A stretch of DNA of 64,000 bases from Polaribacter sp. (lineage in GTDB: Bacteria > Bacteroidota > Bacteroidia > Flavobacteriales > Flavobacteriaceae): the NCBI RefSeq assembly GCF_024639685.1, contig NZ_JAHEHX010000021.1, positions 1 to 64,000 on the forward strand, written 5' to 3'. Position 1 is the first letter of the stretch; each line of letters starts with the position of its first letter. A program made the position numbers and the translations under genes. Below, in pieces: positions 1 to 10,218 of this stretch. The notes under the pieces were generated by a model. It searched no databases. It had not been told where the DNA came from and saw nothing but the letters and a program-made list of their open reading frames with translations.

Positions 1-242
1 AATATACAACTCATTTCTATTCTCACAACTATTTCATAATAAAAAATTAAACCTTTTTTAAAACATAACCACAAAACACTCTAAAAATGAAGCTTATAAC
101 ATTAAAAAAAAATGAAAAATAGCGAGGAAATAATTGAAGCTAACAAATTTAAATGATACAATAAGTACATTCTACGGAAAATAGAATAGATACATCATAG
201 AAATTTACTCAGAAGATTAACTCAGGAGTGACTAAAAAACTT

Positions 243-965
243 CTATTTTTTCTTCTTTTTTATTTTAGAGAACATCAATTTATATTTTTCTACATCAATC
301 TGTGCTTTCTTTTTAAAAATAATATCAGAAAAATCGAAAGTAAGTTTTGTTTTTTGAGTTTCTAAAAGACCATCTCTATATGCTCTTTGTAATATATCTT
401 CTATTAAAAAGTCTTCATTTATATTTTCAGGATCATATTCATCCTTTAAAGAAAGTTTAAAAAGGTTAGCAGTTGTATTATACCAAAAAGCTTTCCAACC
501 ACTTCTCAAGCCCTTTATATTATTAAACGTAGTTTCTCCTGTTTGACGATGAATCAATTTAATTAAAATACGACCTTCAGTCTTCGTCATCTTTTTTATT
601 TGATCTGTAAATTCACCTTCAATGTACTTTTGAACTTGTCTTGTATATTTTCTCTTTTTACTTTTAGATTCTATTCTACTTAACCTTGAATTTAATGAAT
701 CTAATCTTTTTGATGCCAAAATTGCATAAGGATATGCCTTAAAAACTTTTCTTCTAAACCATAGGTAATAACGAATATCATCTTTAGACTGAAATTTTTG
801 TTTTGGTAATAAGGTAATCTCATTTAGTTTGATGGTTACACTATCTCCTGGTTTAACAAAGATATAGTCATCAATATTATGAGGAAGATTATCTAACACC
901 TCTTTCTTTTGGGAAAAAGCTATCAACGAGAAACACGTTATATATATGTATAGTATTTTTCTCAA
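243..965 (-). CDS. DUF4294 family secreted protein
   Basis: A 240-residue protein with an N-terminal signal peptide (MRKILY, then a hydrophobic stretch ending near AFSQ at about residue 19). The mature part is rich in Lys, Arg and charged helices (about residues 80-125, with SKKRKYTRQ) and ends in a Lys run. Its pattern (YxWFRRKVxKxYPYA near residues 67-80, then GRILIKLIHRQTG and WNTTANLFKLSLKDEYDP-like text) matches my memory of DUF4294 proteins of Bacteroidota; no function is known to me. It lies 37 bp downstream of ligA on the same strand, so the two may share a transcript. Export is inferred from the signal peptide; it could face the periplasm. Confidence 0.75.
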   Translation of the reverse strand: MRKILYIYITCFSLIAFSQKKEVLDNLPHNIDDYIFVKPGDSVTIKLNEITLLPKQKFQSKDDIRYYLWFRRKVFKAYPYAILASKRLDSLNSRLSRIESKSKKRKYTRQVQKYIEGEFTDQIKKMTKTEGRILIKLIHRQTGETTFNNIKGLRSGWKAFWYNTTANLFKLSLKDEYDPENINEDFLIEDILQRAYRDGLLETQKTKLTFDFSDIIFKKKAQIDVEKYKLMFSKIKKKKK

Positions 966-1002
966 ACTTTTAAATAATAATCATTAATTGGGCCAAAGTA
1001 TT

Positions 1003-3012
<2,010 letters not shown>

Positions 3013-3210
3013 TTATTGCAATACTTTCTTTAATTCTTCAATTATTAGAAGATAAATACGCTATAAAAATACGCAATTTTTCTACAGCTAACCTCTTACA
3101 ATTCTTTAAGAATTTATTATCTAAGCCAAGAATTTTATGGAACTTTCGATTTAGATATTTGAAAGTATTGATTTAAAAGAACTAAGAAACTAAAAAAGCA
3201 AATTATTCTA

Positions 3211-3253
3211 AAAGTAAAAACCCAAAACAATTTGTTTGGGGTTTTTACTTTTT
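3211..3253 (-). terminator. Intrinsic terminator after gap
   Basis: A long inverted repeat, AAAGTAAAAACCCAAA facing TTTGGGGTTTTTACTTT, lies 13 bp beyond the gap stop codon. Read on the minus strand it gives a stem followed by a T-rich tail, as expected for termination of gap before ligA. Confidence 0.8.
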
Positions 3254-3265
3254 ATATAATTACTA

Positions 3266-4708
3266 CTAATAATAAGTAAATCTTCTAACTTTTGCAATAT
3301 GTTTTGCCAAACGCATTACTTGATGAGAATATCCATACTCATTGTCATACCATATATAAATTACAATAGAATCTCCATTTGTAATAGTTGCTTTACTATC
3401 AAAAATTGATGGTGCTGTAGAACCAATAATATCTGAAGAAACCAATTCGTTATCTAAAGAGTATTTAATTTGTTCTACTAAATCACCTTCTAAAGCGTTT
3501 TGTTTTAAAATTGCATTAATAACATCTGTTGTAACAGGTCTTCTTAATTGTAAATTTAATATTGCTAAAGATCCATTTGGTACAGGAACACGAATTGCAT
3601 TAGAAGTTAATTTACCTTCTAAAGCTGGTAATGCTTTTGCTACTGCTTTACCTGCACCAGTTTCTGTAATTACCATATTTAATGCTGCAGCTCTACCTCT
3701 TCTATACTTAGAGTGCATATTATCTACTAAATTCTGATCATTAGTATAAGCGTGAATTGTTTCTAAATGTCCTTTCTTAATCCCGAAGTTGTCTTCTAAT
3801 ACTTTTAAAACAGGTGTTATTGCATTAGTTGTACAAGATGCAGCAGAAAAAATATCAACTTTATCTGGGTCATTTTGTTTGTGATTAACTCCATGTACAA
3901 TATTAGGTATTCCTTTACAAGGAGCGGTTAATAAAACTTTACTAGCTCCTTTTGCTTTTAAGTGTCTTGCTAAAGCAACGTCATCTCTAAAAGCACCTGT
4001 ATTATCAATAATTAGAGCGTCGTTAATTTTATACGCTGTATAATCTATATCTTCTGGGTTTTTAGCAGAAATCATATGAACAGTAGTACCATTTATAATT
4101 AAAGCTTTGTTTTCTAAATCTGTTTGCACAGTTCCTAAAAAATCTCCATGAACAGAGTCTATGCTTAATAAAGAGGCTCTTTTATCTAAAACTGCCTGAG
4201 TAATTTCTCCACGAGTTACAACAGCTCTTAATCTTAATTGAGAACCTTTACCCATTTTTGTCATTAACTCTCTTGCTAATAATCTACCAATTCTACCAAA
4301 ACCATACAATACGACATCTTTTGGAGTTATATTTTTTGCTTCAGTTACATTCTGTAATTGTTTTTTTACAAAGGCAACTTTGTCTTCACAACCCTTAGGA
4401 TTTAAATGACATTCGTAAGCCAATTTACCAATATCCAATTTTGATGATGGCAAAGCTATTTTTTGTATAGCTCTTGCAATACTTAACGCATCTTGTATTG
4501 TAATTGGTTTGTTTACAAATTCTTTTGCGTAATCAATTAGGTTTAAAACCTCACTAGCTCTTTTATCTACTAGCGGATTTCTAAAAAGTACAAGTTCAAT
4601 AGATTTATCATACCATAAATCATTTACAATATCAATAAATTCTACAGTAGCTCTTCTCGTTTGTGCTTGTGAAGAAACTTCTTTTTCATAATCTAAAATT
4701 GATGACAT
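3266..4708 (-). CDS. gap: Glyceraldehyde-3-phosphate dehydrogenase, long form
   Basis: Converts glyceraldehyde 3-phosphate to 1,3-bisphosphoglycerate in glycolysis, or the reverse in gluconeogenesis. The protein has 480 residues, about 140 more than classical GAPDH. The Rossmann GFGRIG motif sits only at 136-141, the catalytic Cys at 292 (SCTTNAITP) and the assisting His at 319. Residues 1-130 form a helical extension without a motif I recognise. Long GAPDHs of this kind occur in several Bacteroidota and some proteobacteria, so the extension is real rather than a wrong start; the direction of catalysis cannot be told from sequence. A TAATTTTG promoter box and a 16-bp palindrome precede it. 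Confidence 0.96.
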   Translation of the reverse strand: MSSILDYEKEVSSQAQTRRATVEFIDIVNDLWYDKSIELVLFRNPLVDKRASEVLNLIDYAKEFVNKPITIQDALSIARAIQKIALPSSKLDIGKLAYECHLNPKGCEDKVAFVKKQLQNVTEAKNITPKDVVLYGFGRIGRLLARELMTKMGKGSQLRLRAVVTRGEITQAVLDKRASLLSIDSVHGDFLGTVQTDLENKALIINGTTVHMISAKNPEDIDYTAYKINDALIIDNTGAFRDDVALARHLKAKGASKVLLTAPCKGIPNIVHGVNHKQNDPDKVDIFSAASCTTNAITPVLKVLEDNFGIKKGHLETIHAYTNDQNLVDNMHSKYRRGRAAALNMVITETGAGKAVAKALPALEGKLTSNAIRVPVPNGSLAILNLQLRRPVTTDVINAILKQNALEGDLVEQIKYSLDNELVSSDIIGSTAPSIFDSKATITNGDSIVIYIWYDNEYGYSHQVMRLAKHIAKVRRFTYY

Positions 4709-4736
4709 AGTTGTATTGCTATTTTAAAATTTTTTG

Positions 4737-4767
4737 CAAAATTATTTCTTTTTTTTAAAATACGAAA
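4737..4767 (-). promoter_or_regulatory. Probable gap promoter (TTTC-N19-TAATTTTG)
   Basis: On the minus strand TAATTTTG (4737-4744) matches the Bacteroidota -7 consensus TAnnTTTG. Exactly 19 nt upstream is TTTC (4764-4767), one mismatch from the -33 TTTG. The leader to the ATG would be about 20-25 nt. Confidence 0.6.
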
Positions 4768-4777
4768 TCGATTTCGT
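4762..4777. promoter_or_regulatory. Perfect 16-bp palindrome over the gap -33 element (operator candidate)
   Basis: ACGAAATCGATTTCGT is its own reverse complement, centred on CG and overlapping the proposed -33 element of gap. Even-length palindromes with a central CG and A/T-rich flanks are typical of LacI-family operators; that assignment is inference. Position suggests repression. Confidence 0.5.
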
Positions 4778-4791
4778 TAAAAGTTTAGTCT

Positions 4792-4824
4792 AAAAAAAAT
4801 CCTGATGTTCACATCAGGATTTTT
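4792..4824 (-). terminator. Intrinsic terminator after the degP-like gene
   Basis: AATCCTGATGT/ACATCAGGATT form a stem with a two-base loop; on the minus strand it is followed by a run of eight T. It lies 18 bp beyond the stop of the protease gene. Confidence 0.85.
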
Positions 4825-4841
4825 AATTTGATTTTTGAATC

Positions 4842-6236
4842 TTATCTTAAAACAATCTTCTCTATTTCTCCTTTAGGGTTTATCAACTCTAAAAATAAAG
4901 GTGTACCTCTATTTACCTTACTATTTTCTATTTTTCTTATAGCATCTGCAGCATTTGCTATTGATTTAGAGTTCACTTTTGTAATGATATAGCCTTCTGT
5001 TATTCCATAATAATTTAAAGTTCTATTATTATTTTGAATAATCTTTGCCCCTCCTTTAATATCAAACTTCTTTTTTTCTTTAGCAGTTACATCCTTCAAA
5101 GAAATATTTAAAGTTCTTGAATTAAAAGTATCTTTTTTATTTAAGACTACTTTTTTTGTTATTAACTCCCCTTTTCTTTCTATAGTAACATCTACATAAT
5201 CACCAGGTCTTTTAGCTGTTAACTGCCCTTTTAATTCAGAGAATTTGGAAATTTTTACATTGTTAATGCTTTTAATAATATCACCTTCTTTAAATTGATT
5301 GTTATGAGCACCCTCATCATAATATACCTTTCCAATTTTTACGCCTTCATCTTCATATCTATTGTCAATACCAATTCCTAAAATTGCTTCTTGCACTGCT
5401 CCAAACTCTAATAAATCATCAACAATTTTTTTTGCAATATTAGAAGGAACTGCAAAAGAATAACCTACAAATGAGCCTGTTCTAGATGATATTGCAGTAT
5501 TAATACCTACCAATTCTCCTCTTGTATTTACCAAAGCTCCTCCACTATTACCTGGATTAACTGCTGCATCTGTTTGTATAAAAGATTCAATATTACCATT
5601 TCCTTCTAAATCTCTTCCCTTTGCACTTACAATACCTGCAGTTACTGTAGATGTTAAATTATATGGATTACCAACAGCCAAAACCCACTCCCCTATTTTT
5701 ACACTATCTGAGTTAGTAAAAGGAGTATAAGGCAAGTCTATATCTGCTTCAATTTTTAATAAAGCTATGTCATTAATAGCATCTGAACCTATTAATTCTG
5801 CCTCATACTTTTTCTTATTATTTAAAGTAATTTCTATTGCACTTGCATTTTCTATTACGTGATTGTTTGTAACAATATAACCATCTGCTGAAATAATAAC
5901 ACCACTTCCTGTGCCAACTTGTTCAAATTTTCTTGTACCATTTCCTGTACCAAAGAAAATATCTAAAGGACTTTGTTGCGTTTTAATCGTGGTATTTTTA
6001 ACATGCACTACAGCATTTACTGTTTTTTCTGCTGCAATTGTAAAATCAATAGATGCTGTTTCTATTGAAGTCGAATTTGTGCTTAATGATGAATTATAAT
6101 TTGCCTGTATTGTTGGCAAAGTAGCATCTTGTAAATTATTTTGAACCAATGGCTCATTAAAAAGCATTTTATATCCTCCTAAAGTAAGAGCTCCTCCTAA
6201 AAATGCTATTCCTAAAAAACTGAAAAATTTCTTCAT
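4842..6236 (-). CDS. DegP/HtrA-type periplasmic serine protease
   Basis: An envelope quality-control protease of the trypsin-like Do/DegP family, 464 residues. An N-terminal hydrophobic segment (residues 4-22) acts as signal peptide or anchor. The catalytic triad is complete: His126 (TNNHVIEN), Asp156 (INDIALLK) and Ser231 (GNSGGAL). A PDZ domain follows at about 275-370 and a weaker second PDZ-like part covers 380-464. Substrates are presumably misfolded periplasmic or outer-membrane proteins. It is transcribed away from dapF; four phased GTTAAA repeats lie between the two start codons and could drive a stress response. It could equally be called degQ or degS-like; the two PDZ-like regions favour DegP/DegQ. 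Confidence 0.95.
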   Translation of the reverse strand: MKKFFSFLGIAFLGGALTLGGYKMLFNEPLVQNNLQDATLPTIQANYNSSLSTNSTSIETASIDFTIAAEKTVNAVVHVKNTTIKTQQSPLDIFFGTGNGTRKFEQVGTGSGVIISADGYIVTNNHVIENASAIEITLNNKKKYEAELIGSDAINDIALLKIEADIDLPYTPFTNSDSVKIGEWVLAVGNPYNLTSTVTAGIVSAKGRDLEGNGNIESFIQTDAAVNPGNSGGALVNTRGELVGINTAISSRTGSFVGYSFAVPSNIAKKIVDDLLEFGAVQEAILGIGIDNRYEDEGVKIGKVYYDEGAHNNQFKEGDIIKSINNVKISKFSELKGQLTAKRPGDYVDVTIERKGELITKKVVLNKKDTFNSRTLNISLKDVTAKEKKKFDIKGGAKIIQNNNRTLNYYGITEGYIITKVNSKSIANAADAIRKIENSKVNRGTPLFLELINPKGEIEKIVLR

Positions 6237-6290
6237 AATTTTAAATTTTAATAAAGTAAAAATACAATTTTAACATTTTTAAAAATTCTG

Positions 6291-6328
6291 TTTAACTTTG
6301 TTTTAACTGTTTTTAACCGTGTTTTAAC
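6291..6328 (-). promoter_or_regulatory. Four phased GTTAAA direct repeats upstream of the degP-like gene
   Basis: On the minus strand GTTAAA occurs at 6323-6328, 6312-6317, 6302-6307 and 6291-6296 with gaps of 5, 4 and 5 bp, that is one copy per DNA turn. Such tandem hexamers are typical of OmpR/PhoB-family response-regulator sites (for example CpxR, GTAAA-N5-GTAAA). The block lies between divergent start codons and just upstream of the expected -33 position of both promoters. Confidence 0.5.
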
Positions 6329-6353
6329 ATAACTAATTTTATACGTAAATCAT

Positions 6354-6361
6354 TACCTTTG
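6354..6361 (+). promoter_or_regulatory. Probable -7 box of dapF (TACCTTTG)
   Basis: TACCTTTG fits TAnnTTTG exactly and ends only 4 nt before the dapF ATG, so transcription would start at or next to the start codon. No TTTG is present 19 nt upstream, which lowers confidence. Confidence 0.45.
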
Positions 6362-6365
6362 TTAT

Positions 6366-7136
6366 ATGAATTTACCTTTTTTAAAATATCAAGGAACAGG
6401 AAATGATTTTGTTATGATTGATAACAGAACAAAAATCTTTCCAAAAAAAAATACTGAAAAAATTTCACAAATTTGCAATAGACACTTTGGAATTGGTGCA
6501 GATGGTATTATACTTATAGAAGAGGATAAAGAGTATGATTTTAAAATGATATATTTTAATGCAGATGGTAGTAAAACTTTTTGTGGTAATGGAGCTAGAT
6601 GTGCTGTGGCTTTTGCTAAACATTTGAAAATGATTACTGACAAAACCACTTTTATTGCAGTTGATGGACCTCATTTTGCTGAAATAAATAATGATATTAT
6701 TTCTTTACAAATGATAGATGTTGATGAAATTGAGGTTAAAGAAAATGCAGTATTTATATATACAGGTACACAGCATCATGTAGAACTGGTAGACTCCATA
6801 GATAATTATCCAGTATTTGAAAATGGTAAAAAAATAAGGTATTCTTATGCGAACCCGGGAAGCAATGTAAACTTTGTGCAACAAATAAGTGAGAATACAT
6901 TTAGAGTTAGAACTTATGAAAAAGGAGTTGAGAATGAAACTTTAGCTTGCGGAACCGGAGTAACAGCTGTTGCAATTGCCATGCATAAAATCAAGAAAAC
7001 AAATAGTAATTTAATTTCTTTACCTGTAGAAGGAGGACATTTAAAAGTATCGTTTTCTGAAGAAAATGGTACCTATAAAAATATTTTTCTAAAAGGACCT
7101 GCTACATTTGTGTTTAAAGGAGAAATATCAATTTAA
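6366..7136 (+). CDS. dapF: Diaminopimelate epimerase
   Basis: Interconverts LL- and meso-diaminopimelate, the last step before lysine and the source of the peptidoglycan cross-linking residue. 256 residues with the N-terminal FLKYQGTGNDF signature and the two catalytic cysteines of this cofactor-free racemase family, Cys73 (FCGNGARC) and Cys195 (ACGTGVTA). The start is secure because family members begin a few residues before YQGTGND. Its stop overlaps the ATG of the next gene (TAATG). dapA, from the same pathway, lies at 32.5 kb in this window. Confidence 0.97.
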   Translation: MNLPFLKYQGTGNDFVMIDNRTKIFPKKNTEKISQICNRHFGIGADGIILIEEDKEYDFKMIYFNADGSKTFCGNGARCAVAFAKHLKMITDKTTFIAVDGPHFAEINNDIISLQMIDVDEIEVKENAVFIYTGTQHHVELVDSIDNYPVFENGKKIRYSYANPGSNVNFVQQISENTFRVRTYEKGVENETLACGTGVTAVAIAMHKIKKTNSNLISLPVEGGHLKVSFSEENGTYKNIFLKGPATFVFKGEISI

Positions 7137-7660
7137 TGAAAACACTAAAAGGTAATTCGGTTTTTTTAAGAGCTTTAGAGCCTGAAGATTTGGAGTATTT
7201 ATTTGAAATTGAAAACAACGAAACTTTTTGGGAAGTTAGCCATACACAAACTCCATTTTCTAAATATGTCTTAAAACAATATTTAGAAAATGTACATTTA
7301 GATGTTTTTGCAGCAAAACAGCTGCGTTTAATGATCGTAGATGCTTTAAATCGCAAAAATATAGGCTTAATTGATCTGTTTGATTTTAATCCGAAACATA
7401 AAAGAGCAGGAATTGGTATATTAATTGACCCAGCATTTCAACACAAAGGCTTTGCAAGTGAATCTTTAGAGTTACTTATCAAGTATACTTTTTCTCATTT
7501 AGAACTGCATCAACTTTATGCAAATATTACTAGTGACAATGCTAAAAGTATTAAGTTGTTTGAAAGTAAAAACTTTACTAAGGTTGGTGTAAAAAAAGAC
7601 TGGATTTCATCTCAAGGAAATTTTAAAGATGAAATTTTATACCAATTGATAAATGATTAG
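7136..7660 (+). CDS. GNAT N-acetyltransferase, RimJ/RimL-like
   Basis: A 174-residue acetyltransferase of the GNAT fold, using acetyl-CoA. The start NSVFLRALEPEDLEYLFEIE is characteristic of the RimJ/RimL/SpeG branch; the acetyl-CoA loop is seen as HKGFASESLELL (about residues 100-112), followed by SDNAKSIKLFESKNF, the usual C-terminal motif. The substrate cannot be read from sequence. Translation is coupled to dapF by a TAATG overlap, and mltG follows 28 bp downstream, so the three may be co-transcribed. Confidence 0.88.
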   Translation: MKTLKGNSVFLRALEPEDLEYLFEIENNETFWEVSHTQTPFSKYVLKQYLENVHLDVFAAKQLRLMIVDALNRKNIGLIDLFDFNPKHKRAGIGILIDPAFQHKGFASESLELLIKYTFSHLELHQLYANITSDNAKSIKLFESKNFTKVGVKKDWISSQGNFKDEILYQLIND

Positions 7661-7665
7661 TTTTG
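7635..7665 (+). promoter_or_regulatory. Possible internal promoter for mltG (TTTT-N19-TAGTTTTG)
   Basis: TAGTTTTG (7658-7665) overlaps the stop codon of the acetyltransferase gene; TTTT lies 19 nt upstream (7635-7638). The leader to the mltG start would be about 18 nt. Confidence 0.4.
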
Positions 7666-7688
7666 TTAAAATTTAAGATTATTACAAT

Positions 7689-8714
7689 TTGAAAAAGAAA
7701 ATAGTCATTATAGCAGCAATTACTTTTATAGGTTTAGCTTTAGTTGTATTTACTTACTATCAAAACATTTTTGGTAAAGCTATAAAGAAAGAAACTGTTC
7801 TTTTTGTTAATGAAACTGATAACTTAATTGATCTAAATAAGAAAATTGCTCCTATTTCTAATAGACCTAATTACTTTTTGTGGTTGGCCTCAAAAAAAAG
7901 TTTTACCAAAGTAAAATCTGGTAGATACATATTAAGTAAGGGCATGTCTAATAATGATTTAGTGAATATGCTAAGAATTGGAAATCAAACTGCAGTAAGT
8001 GTATCTTTTAATAATCAAGATACTCTTGAAAAGTTTGCAGGAAGAATTGCAGAACAAATTGCTAAAGATTCAATTGCTATTTTAAATTCCTTTAAAAATG
8101 AACAATTTTTAAAGGAGAATAGTCTAACAGAAAAATCTGTTCTACAAATTTGCATACCTAATAGTTATGAATTCTATTGGACAGTTTCAGCTGATCAGTT
8201 TAGAGATAAATTATTAACTGAATACAACCGATTTTGGAATAAGAATAGGCTAACAAAAGCTAAAGATTTAAACATGACACAATCTGAAGTAATTACCCTA
8301 GCTTCTATTGTACAGAAAGAAACAACAAAAAAAATAGAAAGACCAATTGTAGCTGGTTTATATATAAATAGATTAAAAAATAGTTGGCCTTTACAAGCAG
8401 ATCCAACAGTTATTTATGCTATAAAAGAAGTTAAAGGTAAAGATTTTGTTGTAAAACGTGTCTTAAATGTTGATTTAGAGATTAACTCACCTTACAATAC
8501 TTATAAAAACACAGGCTTACCTCCTACTTTAATTAGTATGCCAGACATTTCGTCTATAGATGCAGTTTTAAACTATAAAAAACATAATTACTATTATATG
8601 TGTGTTGATATAGAGAATTTTGGATATCATAAATTCGCAAATAGCTTGACACAACACAACAGAAATGCAAGAAAATATCAGGCTTGGCTAAATAAAAACG
8701 GCGTAAATAGATAA
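7689..8714 (+). CDS. mltG: Endolytic transglycosylase MltG (YceG-like)
   Basis: An inner-membrane enzyme that cuts nascent glycan strands and so sets peptidoglycan chain length. 341 residues: a membrane anchor at 4-24, then the YceG-like periplasmic domain. The conserved catalytic region is seen at about 200-245 (EVITLASIVQKET with the catalytic Glu, then PIVAGLYINRL and LQADPTVIYA) and near the end (SPYNTYKNTGLPPTLIS). The start codon is TTG; it directly precedes a KKKIVIIAA signal-anchor, so I keep it. It sits behind dapF and an acetyltransferase, in line with a cell-wall role. Confidence 0.95.
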   Translation: MKKKIVIIAAITFIGLALVVFTYYQNIFGKAIKKETVLFVNETDNLIDLNKKIAPISNRPNYFLWLASKKSFTKVKSGRYILSKGMSNNDLVNMLRIGNQTAVSVSFNNQDTLEKFAGRIAEQIAKDSIAILNSFKNEQFLKENSLTEKSVLQICIPNSYEFYWTVSADQFRDKLLTEYNRFWNKNRLTKAKDLNMTQSEVITLASIVQKETTKKIERPIVAGLYINRLKNSWPLQADPTVIYAIKEVKGKDFVVKRVLNVDLEINSPYNTYKNTGLPPTLISMPDISSIDAVLNYKKHNYYYMCVDIENFGYHKFANSLTQHNRNARKYQAWLNKNGVNR

Positions 8715-8876
8715 GTTTTTATCAAATCGATCTAAATATTTATGTTTTATTAGATTATTCTTAAGTGTAAAGGCTATGATTACTACAAAGTCTTAATAAA
8801 AACACTTTTATACAGTATTATAGACAATTTTCACAAAATTAATCTATTGGTTATCAGTGTTTTTAAAAATTAACTT

Positions 8877-8884
8877 TAAATTTG
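8877..8884 (+). promoter_or_regulatory. Probable -7 box (TAAATTTG) before the lysozyme-like gene
   Basis: TAAATTTG fits the TAnnTTTG consensus and ends 22 nt before the ATG at 8907. No good TTTG lies 19 nt upstream. Confidence 0.35.
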
Positions 8885-8906
8885 CAATCGCAAAACAAAG
8901 ATTATT

Positions 8907-9488
8907 ATGATCGAAAAGTTTTTATTTTTAATAAGTATAACTTTAATACTCTCAGTGATTACTGAAGAAACTGAAAAGAAAAACATTATTGAAGCAGATA
9001 CAAATCCTATCTATGTAGACTATAACATCCTTTATTTGCAAAAAAACTTTGTGGCTTTTAAAGAGGCAGTTGCTTTTAAAGAGTCTCAAGGAAAATATAA
9101 AGTAATCAACACTTTAGGTTATTTAGGTAAATATCAGTTTGGAACAACTACTCTAGAACGCTTTAGAATATATAATACAAAAGCTTTTTTAAACAATCCT
9201 GAACAACAAGAAAAAGCATTTATTGCTTTGTGTAGCGTAAATAAATGGATTCTTAGAAAAGACATTAAACGATCTGTGGGAAAAACTATTAACGGAATTA
9301 AAATTACAGAATCTGGAATTTTAGCTTCAGCACATTTAAGTGGTGCAGGAAATGTGAAAAAATTTTTAAGAAGTAATGGAACTGTACATTTTAAAGATGC
9401 CTTCGGAGCTACGATACAAATGTATATGAAAAAATTCTCTGGTTATGATGTTAGCTTTATTAAAGCTAATAGAAAAGCAAAAGTATAA
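8907..9488 (+). CDS. Putative lysozyme/transglycosylase-like exported protein
   Basis: 193 residues with a hydrophobic N-terminus (about residues 3-18) that could be a signal peptide. The centre holds FKESQGKYKVINTLGYLGKY, with a Glu in an E-S-x-G-x-Y context and GKYQFG, as in the lysozyme-like fold of soluble lytic transglycosylases, and a later ESGILASAHLSGAGNV segment typical of that fold. This suggests peptidoglycan cleavage, but I infer it from these motifs only. It ends 3 bp from the convergent methylase gene and follows mltG, another wall-cleaving enzyme. Confidence 0.7.
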   Translation: MIEKFLFLISITLILSVITEETEKKNIIEADTNPIYVDYNILYLQKNFVAFKEAVAFKESQGKYKVINTLGYLGKYQFGTTTLERFRIYNTKAFLNNPEQQEKAFIALCSVNKWILRKDIKRSVGKTINGIKITESGILASAHLSGAGNVKKFLRSNGTVHFKDAFGATIQMYMKKFSGYDVSFIKANRKAKV

Positions 9489-9491
9489 TTA

Positions 9492-10196
9492 CTACTTCTG
9501 AATTATAAAAATAGCTGGTTTTTTGTGTAAATCTGGCTGTTGGTGTTTCCAATCTTTTATAGAATGTGTTTTAATATATTCACTAGGCAAAGTAATATCT
9601 GCAGCTATACATAAAGATGTACTTGGTGATAAAATGGCTTTTAAATCTGTTAGCATTTTTTCATTCCTGTAAGGTGTTTCAATAAAAATTTGAGCTTGAT
9701 TTTTATCTAAAGAAATTTTTTCTAAATCTTTAATTGCCCTTTTACGTTCTCCTTTATCAATAGGTAAATAACCATTAAAAGCAAAGTTTTGTCCATTCAT
9801 ACCAGAACTCATCATTGCCATTAAAATAGAGCTAGGCCCAACTAGGGGCACAACTTGAATGTTCTTTTCATGTGCTAGTTTCACTATACTTGCTCCTGGA
9901 TCTGCGATAGCTGGAACTCCTGCTTCAGATAACAAACCTACGCTAAAACCTTGAACACAAATATCTAAATACGTTTGAGTTTCTTCTTCTACAGCGTATT
10001 TATCTAACAACTTTATAGTTAAATTTGGTTGTGGCTTTTTTGGTGTAATTTTTTTTATAAAACGTCTTGCTGATTTTTCATTTTCTACAATGTAATAATC
10101 TATTTGCTCTACTACCTTTTTAACAGACAGTGGCATAACCTCTAAAGGTTCAGTTTCTCCTAAAGTTGTTGGTATTAAATAGAGTTTACCAATCAT
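9492..10196 (-). CDS. RsmI-like SAM-dependent tetrapyrrole-methylase-family protein
   Basis: 234 residues of the tetrapyrrole methylase superfamily. It begins GKLYLIPTTLGE and carries SEAGVPAIADPG (about residues 93-104), the variant of the GxxSDAGxPxxSDPG loop of RsmI, which 2'-O-methylates C1402 of 16S rRNA. In Bacteroidota there are usually two such proteins, RsmI proper and this shorter relative; the IENEKSARRFIKKI segment fits the relative. Its exact target is therefore uncertain. It is the last gene of a dnaA-phosphatase-methylase group on the minus strand. Confidence 0.85.
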   Translation of the reverse strand: MIGKLYLIPTTLGETEPLEVMPLSVKKVVEQIDYYIVENEKSARRFIKKITPKKPQPNLTIKLLDKYAVEEETQTYLDICVQGFSVGLLSEAGVPAIADPGASIVKLAHEKNIQVVPLVGPSSILMAMMSSGMNGQNFAFNGYLPIDKGERKRAIKDLEKISLDKNQAQIFIETPYRNEKMLTDLKAILSPSTSLCIAADITLPSEYIKTHSIKDWKHQQPDLHKKPAIFIIQK

Positions 10197-10218
10197 AGTA
10201 AATAAAATTTTTGATTAA

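Noticed and set aside
1..242. Possible gene or RNA at the left edge
   Set aside because: No ORF, tRNA-like fold or strong terminator was seen in this AT-rich stretch; it may hold the 3' end of the DUF4294 transcript only.
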